Shown here one piece after another: positions 1 through 5,442 of a stretch of DNA of 7,504 bases (the stretch's first letter is position 1; every line of letters begins with the position of its first letter). The notes beneath the pieces are model-generated. The model did no database searches and had not been told where the DNA came from. It saw only the letters and a list, made by a program, of their open reading frames with translations. The DNA is from Hadesarchaea archaeon DG-33 (GTDB taxonomy: Archaea; Hadarchaeota; Hadarchaeia; Hadarchaeales; Hadarchaeaceae). The translations under genes were made by a program, and so were the position numbers. The DNA lies in NCBI GenBank assembly GCA_001515185.1, contig LQHI01000039.1, positions 1 to 7,504 of the forward strand, read 5' to 3'.

Positions 1-32
1 GTATCTTCTATTTCCACTCCGTTTATCTGCAC
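1..32 (-). CDS. ftr: Formylmethanofuran:H4MPT formyltransferase, 5' end only (partial)
   Basis: Ftr is the cytoplasmic enzyme that moves the formyl group from formyl-methanofuran to N5 of H4MPT, the step right after formylmethanofuran dehydrogenase. Only ten complete codons and part of an eleventh are present before the left edge. They read (M)QINGVEIEDT from a GTG codon at 32-30. This matches the remembered N-terminus of archaeal Ftr proteins, for example the Methanopyrus enzyme, which begins with INGVEIEDT after one or two residues. The GTG lies inside the end of fwdA, so the two genes overlap by 10 bases. A purine-rich GGGGAG (46-41) sits 8 bases upstream as a ribosome binding site. A short match is weak on its own, but the motif is distinctive and the fwd context is exactly right. 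The rest of the gene lies outside the window. Confidence 0.8.
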   Translation of the reverse strand, partial: MQINGVEIED

Positions 33-1630
33 GGTATCATCTCCCCTCTGGGCAGGTACTCGTCCTGCACGGGATAGTTTTCTAAGGCAACCGTATAGTA
101 CTTCGAGAAGGCTTCCCTCATCTCGTCGGTCACCTCGCCCCCAGCGTTTACCCAATAAGTTCTTCCTTGGGGGGATTCAACTATCTCCCCATCCTTTACC
201 ACGATTTTCCCATCCTTAATCACGTATTTCGCTCTCGAGAAAGAGCGCTTTGTGTCGTCCCCCCTGAACTCGTAAATCGCTACATCGGCATCGGCTCCCA
301 CACCTAGGTGTCCCTTTTGCCTGAGTCCCAAGAGCTTGGCAGCGGCTGCCCTCGTTATTATGGCAATTTCGAACAGTGAATATTCCCTATCTATTCCCCC
401 GAGACCAGTTCTGGATGAAGCGGCGCGGTGGACGGACTGCAGCATCTCGTCGCGCGCCCGCTTGCTCATCAGCCAAGAGATGACTTCCGGATAGTGATAG
501 AATGGGCCCCCGTTGGGGTGATCGGTGGTCATGAAGAACTTCCACGGATCTTTAACTAACAGAGCCATCTCCAACCCGATTGCCCACTGAACGGCATTGA
601 CGGGGCTCTTAGCCTTGTAAACGTGCGGGACCACCCCAGCGCCCTCCTCCATCTCCACATCCGAATTATACCACTTGTTCCCGGTCATCTTGTAAAGTCT
701 GTGTTGCATTGGGCCGTCGGCCGTCATGGTGGTGGCGTCGTCGAATATGACTTGTCCCATGTCACAAGTCACGTTTTCACGCTGGTTTATTCGCCTCGCG
801 AGCTCGGCCGCCCCGGAGGCTAAGTTCGCCCAACTGTCCCCCGCGTAGGAGTTGAACTGGATGTGAGTAATGTGAATCCTTTCCTTGACCGCATTTATCG
901 ATTCTGCGGTCGTTTCGAAATTCCCAGGTACTCCAAGGTTGTTGCAGTGAACGTGGATGGGGTGGGGGAGTTTCAACTCCTCGTTGACCTTCGCTAAACT
1001 GGTGAGTATCTCTCTGGGGGTTACTTCGTAATTATCGACTCTATCATCGATGCTTTTTACGTTCCTGCCCCACTTCCAGTTCTCCACTCCACCTGGGTTT
1101 ACTATCTTTACGACACATCCCCTTGTCGCCTTTAGGAGCCATGCAACGAAGTTCTTGAGCTTTTCAAAGTCCTTCTCCTTGACGTACCTCAACACGAAGT
1201 GGTTATTGCCCATGAGTGTGTAACACCCCTTGTCCACGATTGGGATGTCGTTTAGCTCCTCGTGTGTGTGCCTCGCGCCTAAGGGGGGGACGGCGGCTTC
1301 CATCAGGGTCGTGTAACCGAGCTTCACGTACCTATACCCGGTCACAAACGTTGTGGGGACAGTGTACCCGACCCCGCCCCTCGTGACCCCCGTCCTCGAA
1401 ACGGGATCCTTCCTGTGATCCTCAGGTCTGAACAACCTCCCGAGGTTAACCTTGGAACCAGCGATGTGGGTGTGAATCTCCACGCCTCCAGGAAGGACGA
1501 TCAGCCCGGAGGCATCTATTTCCTTGCCATCAGCTTCCTCGACTATTTTTCCGTCCTTGATGAATAGGTCCTTCTTTTCCCCATTTATCCCGTTCAGGGG
1601 GTCGTAGACGGTACCGTTCTTGATGATCAA
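23..1630 (-). CDS. fwdA: Formylmethanofuran dehydrogenase subunit A
   Basis: FwdA is the amidohydrolase-type subunit of the Fwd/Fmd complex. In the known Fwd structure a dinuclear metal site in this subunit joins formate, which arrives through an internal tunnel, to the amine of methanofuran. The 535-residue product carries the expected metal-site elements: HTH at residues 53-55, a lysine in GCVVKIVNPGG (K175, the likely carboxylated lysine), HVH at 226-228, H256 in ITHIQF, and D370 in TTDHPNGGPF. N- and C-terminal beta segments (KNGTVYDPLNG and IKDGKIVVKDGEIV) are typical of the amidohydrolase superfamily. It is slightly shorter than the roughly 570 residues usual for methanogen FwdA. The start is TTG at 1630-1628, overlapping the fwdB stop as TTGA, with AGGTGA 4 bases upstream. 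The N-terminus matches the family, so the TTG start is credible. Translation is probably coupled to fwdB. Assignment is secure; tungsten versus molybdenum type (fwd or fmd) cannot be read from this subunit. Confidence 0.96.
   Translation of the reverse strand: MIIKNGTVYDPLNGINGEKKDLFIKDGKIVEEADGKEIDASGLIVLPGGVEIHTHIAGSKVNLGRLFRPEDHRKDPVSRTGVTRGGVGYTVPTTFVTGYRYVKLGYTTLMEAAVPPLGARHTHEELNDIPIVDKGCYTLMGNNHFVLRYVKEKDFEKLKNFVAWLLKATRGCVVKIVNPGGVENWKWGRNVKSIDDRVDNYEVTPREILTSLAKVNEELKLPHPIHVHCNNLGVPGNFETTAESINAVKERIHITHIQFNSYAGDSWANLASGAAELARRINQRENVTCDMGQVIFDDATTMTADGPMQHRLYKMTGNKWYNSDVEMEEGAGVVPHVYKAKSPVNAVQWAIGLEMALLVKDPWKFFMTTDHPNGGPFYHYPEVISWLMSKRARDEMLQSVHRAASSRTGLGGIDREYSLFEIAIITRAAAAKLLGLRQKGHLGVGADADVAIYEFRGDDTKRSFSRAKYVIKDGKIVVKDGEIVESPQGRTYWVNAGGEVTDEMREAFSKYYTVALENYPVQDEYLPRGEMIPCR
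41..46 (-). promoter_or_regulatory. Ribosome binding site for ftr
   Basis: GGGGAG on the minus strand lies 8 bases before the GTG at 32-30, within the last codons of fwdA. It supports GTG as the ftr start. The nearby ATG at 40-38 is in the fwdA frame, not the ftr frame. Confidence 0.55.
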
Positions 1631-2898
1631 GCCTTCACCTTCTCGATAATTTTTTTCAAAATTTCTCTGTCGGGTAAGAATTCCGAATCAATTACTTTTC
1701 TGAGCCTTAGGGGGATTCCATCCATTCTGTAGGCAGTTCCATCGCACTCAATCCCAGCTATCGCTGAGGGGATTACAATTTTAGCAATTAGGGAAGTAAG
1801 ACTGATTTTGGGATCGATCACGATCGTTGGAATCTTAGCCAAGTGCTTGGAAGCTTGAGCAGGGAAATGTGCAACAGGGTCTGAGGCTATTATGAGTGCG
1901 GCATCACATTCCCCACGGGCCAAGATATCGACCGCAGAGAACTCGCCTGGATTGTAAACCGGGTAACCTTTGGAGAAATTGACCGCATAGGGATAACCAG
2001 TGCACCAAGTCATCACGTCATTGGCACCAGACACGTTATAATGACCCCTCATGGGGATTATGGCGAACTTGGTGTGGTCATTCAAATCCCTGACGAGGCG
2101 GAGAGCTGCGTTGATGTTCATGTGCTTTCCCCCAGTCATCGTAAGACCTAGGCCGAAGAATATCACCCCAAACTTGCAGCTCTTCATTTTCTCCGCAAGT
2201 TGCTTGATGGTTTCAGAAGGTACCCCTGCAACATCCCCCCCATCATATCCCTTGAGCACTGCTCTGAATGCCGAAAGCAACTCGTAGTCTTGACCGGGCT
2301 CAACTTTTACAAAAATATTGGCCATCTTCGAGGTCTTAGTTTCCCTCACATCCATGTGCATTATCTCTCGACCTTTCTTTCCACTTTCAGTGTAGAGGCC
2401 TCGGGGGGTTATCGAGTATCGCGTTGCGTGCTTGATATGGGCTTCCGCGGGGTTACACCCCCAGAAAATCACCAAGTCGGCCCTGTTCTTGACCTCCCCT
2501 AGCGTGCATTTTGCAGCTCCGCAATCTTGGGCTGCTTGGATGGTTGGCCCGTGGCAGACGGAACTCGTGTTATCTATGGATGCCCCAATCAACTCGGCGA
2601 GCTCGACAGCCAGTCTCTGGGCGTCAGTCTCGGTCGAGCTTAGGCCGTATATCAATGGAAAATCGGCCTTCTTCAAAACTTCTGCTGCTTCATCCAAAGC
2701 TTCTTCTATAGGCACTTCAACGAGTTTTCCGTTTTTCTTTATTCGAGGTTTGGCCCTATCTTTAGCGTGATTCAAAAACTTACTTTTGGAGAATGCGCAA
2801 GCATTTTTAACATCAGCTACCCTTCCATTCTCCGTTACGACCTCTATATCATCACAAAGACATCCACAAAGAGGGCACACGATGTTCTTGTAAATCAT
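1627..2898 (-). CDS. fwdB: Formylmethanofuran dehydrogenase subunit B (catalytic, Mo/W-pterin)
   Basis: FwdB is the redox-active subunit, related to formate dehydrogenase. With FwdD it holds the W- or Mo-bis-pterin cofactor and one [4Fe-4S] cluster, and reduces CO2 to formate, which travels to FwdA. The 423-residue protein opens with the cluster motif CPLCGCLCDDIE (C8, C11, C13, C15) plus C34 in NACAF. The likely metal-ligating residue is C115 in SSVCHGPT. It is a standard cysteine codon, so this is not the selenocysteine variant known in some methanogens. Further family signatures are FWGCNPAEAH (145-154), the MDVRETKT stretch (182-189) and the MRGHYNVSGAND region (283-294). The ATG start overlaps the fwdD stop as ATGA, and the stop overlaps fwdA. 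All cofactor and cluster cysteines are retained, which marks a redox enzyme rather than the cofactor-less FhcB of bacterial formyltransferase/hydrolase complexes. Confidence 0.97.
   Translation of the reverse strand: MIYKNIVCPLCGCLCDDIEVVTENGRVADVKNACAFSKSKFLNHAKDRAKPRIKKNGKLVEVPIEEALDEAAEVLKKADFPLIYGLSSTETDAQRLAVELAELIGASIDNTSSVCHGPTIQAAQDCGAAKCTLGEVKNRADLVIFWGCNPAEAHIKHATRYSITPRGLYTESGKKGREIMHMDVRETKTSKMANIFVKVEPGQDYELLSAFRAVLKGYDGGDVAGVPSETIKQLAEKMKSCKFGVIFFGLGLTMTGGKHMNINAALRLVRDLNDHTKFAIIPMRGHYNVSGANDVMTWCTGYPYAVNFSKGYPVYNPGEFSAVDILARGECDAALIIASDPVAHFPAQASKHLAKIPTIVIDPKISLTSLIAKIVIPSAIAGIECDGTAYRMDGIPLRLRKVIDSEFLPDREILKKIIEKVKA
1635..1640 (-). promoter_or_regulatory. Ribosome binding site for fwdA
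   Basis: AGGTGA on the minus strand lies 4 bases before the TTG start of fwdA, inside the 3' end of fwdB. It is what makes the TTG start believable. The same GGTGA-N4-start arrangement recurs ahead of the DUF1464 gene. Confidence 0.6.
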
Positions 2899-3284
2899 TT
2901 AATCCCTTTTATCTGCGTTATGACATTTGCAATTCTCAATACATCCTTGTCTGTCGTTAAAATCTCCGCCTCAACGCCCTTAGAATCCGGCATCCCGGTT
3001 CCTTGGGTATCCGCGCCTATCACCATATTTACCCAGGGGCCGTAGGGCATGAAAGCGATTCCGTGGTCTATTTTCGACTCTTTACATCTGACGACAGCTG
3101 AACCGAATTTGGTGTTAACTTCTACATTTTCACCCTCTTTAACACCGATCTCTTTCATATCGTTTTCATTCATCATGATCATGGCGACGTTGTTAGAATA
3201 TTCCTCAGAAGTTTTGCTTATTTCTAGGCTTGTACCTTGTTCTACTGTCCTTCCACTGATTAAGATCACTTTCATGTAATTCAT
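2895..3284 (-). CDS. fwdD: Formylmethanofuran dehydrogenase subunit D (molybdopterin-dinucleotide-binding)
   Basis: FwdD is a small beta-barrel subunit that corresponds to the C-terminal domain of formate dehydrogenase-type enzymes and closes over the bis-pterin cofactor bound by FwdB. The 129-residue product has the family features GRTVEQG (11-17), a central stretch rich in V/I/N (NVAMIMMNENDM), a VKEGENVEV segment, and the cofactor-contacting GPWVN and DTQGTGMPDSKGVE motifs near residues 83-105. It is the promoter-proximal gene of the fwd operon and ends in an ATGA overlap with fwdB. The first ATG (3284-3282) has AAAGGA only about 4 bases upstream. A second ATG three codons later (3275-3273, giving MKVILISGRT) fits the family N-terminus equally well, so the start could be 9 bases shorter. 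No ferredoxin-type fwdF or fwdG precedes it. Confidence 0.95.
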   Translation of the reverse strand: MNYMKVILISGRTVEQGTSLEISKTSEEYSNNVAMIMMNENDMKEIGVKEGENVEVNTKFGSAVVRCKESKIDHGIAFMPYGPWVNMVIGADTQGTGMPDSKGVEAEILTTDKDVLRIANVITQIKGIK

Positions 3285-3319
3285 CTAATCCTTTTTCTGT
3301 TTCTAATATCAAACCGAGG

Positions 3320-3328
3320 TATTTTTAG
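3320..3328 (-). promoter_or_regulatory. Candidate TATA box of the fwdDBA-ftr operon
   Basis: On the minus strand this reads CTAAAAATA, preceded by an A-rich, BRE-like AAAAAAG. An archaeal start site about 25 bases downstream would fall near 3299 and leave a leader of about 15 bases before the fwdD ATG. The location is plausible, but the match to the TTTATATA consensus is imperfect. Confidence 0.35.
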
Positions 3329-3378
3329 CTTTTTTGTAAAAACGATTTGTGTAAGTTGTGGGGAAGCTGTAGGCAGAA

Positions 3379-3387
3379 GATTTAAAC
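3379..3387 (+). promoter_or_regulatory. Candidate TATA box of the methionine synthase-mptG operon
   Basis: GATTTAAAC follows a purine-rich, BRE-like AGAA. A transcription start about 25 bases on, near 3408-3410, would lie after the upstream ATG at 3392 but before the ATG at 3437. If this is the real promoter, translation must begin at 3437. Confidence 0.35.
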
Positions 3388-3424
3388 AAAAATGGAACAT
3401 ACGCAAACTTGTAGCGACTATGGA

Positions 3425-3431
3425 AAGGTAA
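3425..3431 (+). promoter_or_regulatory. Ribosome binding site deciding the methionine synthase start
   Basis: AAGGTAA ends 5 bases before the ATG at 3437. No comparable Shine-Dalgarno sequence stands before the ATG at 3392, whose upstream bases are TTTAAACAAAA. This favours the downstream start. Confidence 0.45.
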
Positions 3432-3436
3432 AGTTG

Positions 3437-4453
3437 ATGGATATACCATATGGGGAACTAAAAACGACCGTGGTCGGTAGCTTTCCCTTACAGCACTCTA
3501 TAGAAAACATGCGTAGGGCGCTTTCAGATCAGATCGAAGCTGGGGTAAATTTTCCCTGTTATGGGCAACTTTTGGACATGAATTTAATGTTTCTAGAACC
3601 TTTGGCAAAGGAAAAATGTGGAATCGATATGATCGCTGGGGAGGCGTGGATCACCGGCTTATTAGAGGTTCCCAAGAGACCCATAACCCTCGAGTTTTTG
3701 GAATTCGCTCAAGATTACCTAAAAAAGAATCCCTCGAAAGAGGTTGACGGGATTAAAGTACCCATCACAGGACCAATCACCTTATCATCCGTGACGAAGG
3801 TTTCCGAAAAACATCATGCGATAGAGTACCCAGATTTTATCCTAGATTTTTCCAATATCGTGGTTGAACTCGCGAAATGGTACGACAAAGCAGGGGCGGG
3901 GCTGATAATGATCGATGAACCTTCTTTGGGTTATGCCGCATGGCTTGGAATAGGGCCCGATGTGCTAATCGAAGCGGTTAATAAGCCCATAAAAGCAATA
4001 AAGAGTGCTCTACCTTCGTTTCACGTATGCGGTGACATTTCCGCGGTCACGAACATCCTCATCCAATCGGAAGCTCCAATATTAGATCACAGCTTCAAGG
4101 ACTTTCCAGCCAACTTAGAATTTTATTCCAAGGGCATTTTAGAGAAGGCTGACAAAATGATAGGTTTTGGCTGTGTGAGCTCAACACCGGACCCTCAGCT
4201 CCTGTTGGACATTGGCGCTGGGAAGTCGCAATGGGCGGAAGCGGTCGAATCTGTGAATGAGATAGAAAAGTTGATCCTCGAGGGAGGGAGGAGGTTCGGG
4301 CTCGAGAGGTTAATCATAGATCCAGATTGCGGATTCAGGGGGATGGAAGAATACTTTAAAGACGACACTGGGCAGAGAATAGCGACCGAAAAGCTGAAAA
4401 ATATGGTCGAGGCTGCAAGGAGGGCGAGGAAAAATTTGGAAATATCCCAGTAG
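3437..4453 (+). CDS. Folate-independent methionine synthase (MetE C-terminal-domain family)
   Basis: This is a single-domain homologue of the catalytic barrel of cobalamin-independent methionine synthase, as in archaeal 'core' enzymes such as MTH775. Those enzymes methylate homocysteine with a methyl-corrinoid donor rather than methyl-tetrahydrofolate. From ATG 3437 it has 338 residues: TTVVGSFP near the start (10-17), IDEPSLG (159-165), HVCGD with zinc ligands H196 and C198, and DPDCGF with C298. The usual glutamate zinc ligand is not obvious; the matching stretch reads ILDHSFKD (215-222). The MetE N-terminal domain is absent. An in-frame ATG at 3392 would add 15 residues, but it lacks a ribosome binding site and precedes the likely transcription start. 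The gene heads a two-gene operon with mptG, 17 bases downstream. The family is clear; the methyl donor is inferred. A corrinoid or other methyltransferase role is the main alternative. Confidence 0.85.
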   Translation: MDIPYGELKTTVVGSFPLQHSIENMRRALSDQIEAGVNFPCYGQLLDMNLMFLEPLAKEKCGIDMIAGEAWITGLLEVPKRPITLEFLEFAQDYLKKNPSKEVDGIKVPITGPITLSSVTKVSEKHHAIEYPDFILDFSNIVVELAKWYDKAGAGLIMIDEPSLGYAAWLGIGPDVLIEAVNKPIKAIKSALPSFHVCGDISAVTNILIQSEAPILDHSFKDFPANLEFYSKGILEKADKMIGFGCVSSTPDPQLLLDIGAGKSQWAEAVESVNEIEKLILEGGRRFGLERLIIDPDCGFRGMEEYFKDDTGQRIATEKLKNMVEAARRARKNLEISQ

Positions 4454-4470
4454 TTAGCGATTATTTTCAA

Positions 4471-5442
4471 ATGAGCAAGCGTGATATATTGAGAATCCAC
4501 ATCAAAACACCCTCGCGGTTGCATTTCGGGATAATTGATCTCAGCAGAAGCTTAGGTCGCAGTTATGGTTCAGTGGGTTTAGCGATAGAGGGGCTCGGGT
4601 ATGAAATCCTCGCCGAGAAAGGCGAGGAGCTAAAGGTACTTGGGCCGGAAAAGGATGCGGAGCAAGCAAGAAAGATTGCCGAAAAAGTGACGCAAATTTA
4701 CAACATTCCACATCAGGTCAAAATAAACATACTCAAGCGCATCCCGATGCATGTAGGGTTAGGCTCCACGACCCAACTGACGCTAGCGGTGGCAACGGCT
4801 ATCACGAAGCTCTATGGGGTGAAGGCTTCATCCGTTGAGCTTGCGGAGAAAATGGGCAGGGGAAAAAATTCGGGTGTGGGGACCTACGCTTTCATGAATG
4901 GTGGTTTCATCGTGGATGGGGGGATCAAGGGAGGGAGATTTCCGCCGCTGATTTTCAGGCATAATTTTCCTGAAGAATGGCATTTCGTAATCGTTACACC
5001 GGAGATTGAGAGAGGGCTCGATGAAAAAACTGAGGAGGGACTGTTCAAGCGAATAACAGCTTCTACTGATATTGCCCGGAAGATTTGCCACTCAATCGTT
5101 ATGAAAATGCTGCCCTCTATTGTGGAACGTGACATAGAGAGTTTTGGAAAGGTTTTAACTGAGGTGCAGAGGCTCGTTGGGGAAGCTTTTTCCCCCTATC
5201 AAGGAGGCGTGTTCGGGAGTCAGGTAGCTTCTGATATCGTTAATCGGATGCTGGAGGATGGAGCATATGGAGCTGGACAGAGCTCTTGGGGTCCGACGGT
5301 TTATGGGCTGGTTGAGGGTAAGGCTCAGGAGAAGGAACTCGAAGAAAAAATTTTAGATTTCTTAAAAGGTAAAAACTACAAAGCCAGCTTACGGATGGTC
5401 GAGCCAAACAATGAAGGGGCTAAGGTGAAAATCGAGGGCTAA
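4471..5442 (+). CDS. mptG: Beta-ribofuranosylaminobenzene 5'-phosphate (beta-RFAP) synthase
   Basis: This enzyme makes the first committed intermediate of the aryl part of H4MPT. It condenses PRPP with 4-hydroxybenzoate or p-aminobenzoate, releasing pyrophosphate and CO2 and forming a C-glycoside. The 323-residue product is of normal length and belongs to the GHMP kinase-like superfamily. Visible signatures are TPSRLHFGIIDLS (13-25), LGRSYGSVGLAIE (28-40), the glycine-rich HVGLGSTTQLTLA loop (94-106), GRGKNSGVGTYAF (129-141) with GGFIVDGG after it, and GAGQSSWGPTVYG (267-279) near the C-terminus. It follows the methionine synthase by 17 bases and is probably co-transcribed, although no clear ribosome binding site precedes its ATG. 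Its TAA overlaps the TAG of the convergent DUF1464 gene by 4 bases. Presence of this gene shows that the host makes a methanopterin-type cofactor. Confidence 0.93.
   Translation: MSKRDILRIHIKTPSRLHFGIIDLSRSLGRSYGSVGLAIEGLGYEILAEKGEELKVLGPEKDAEQARKIAEKVTQIYNIPHQVKINILKRIPMHVGLGSTTQLTLAVATAITKLYGVKASSVELAEKMGRGKNSGVGTYAFMNGGFIVDGGIKGGRFPPLIFRHNFPEEWHFVIVTPEIERGLDEKTEEGLFKRITASTDIARKICHSIVMKMLPSIVERDIESFGKVLTEVQRLVGEAFSPYQGGVFGSQVASDIVNRMLEDGAYGAGQSSWGPTVYGLVEGKAQEKELEEKILDFLKGKNYKASLRMVEPNNEGAKVKIEG

Larger units (their letters stand above)
3285..3436. promoter_or_regulatory. Divergent intergenic promoter region between the fwd and methionine synthase-mptG operons
   Basis: This AT-rich stretch separates two divergently read operons, fwdD leftward and the methionine synthase rightward. 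It is the only non-coding segment of any size in the window: 107 bases if the methionine synthase starts at 3392, 152 if it starts at 3437. It holds candidate archaeal TATA boxes in both directions, listed separately. I see no riboswitch-like fold, tRNA or strong inverted repeat in it. Confidence 0.6.

Noticed and set aside
2200..2770. Plus-strand open frames of 100-112 codons opposite fwdB
   Set aside because: They are antisense shadows of a clearly conserved gene, with low-complexity Ser/Ala-rich products and no family resemblance.
3284..3307. Direct repeat TCTAAT, 18 bases apart, upstream of fwdD
   Set aside because: At six bases in AT-rich sequence it is too short to call an operator without comparison to related genomes.
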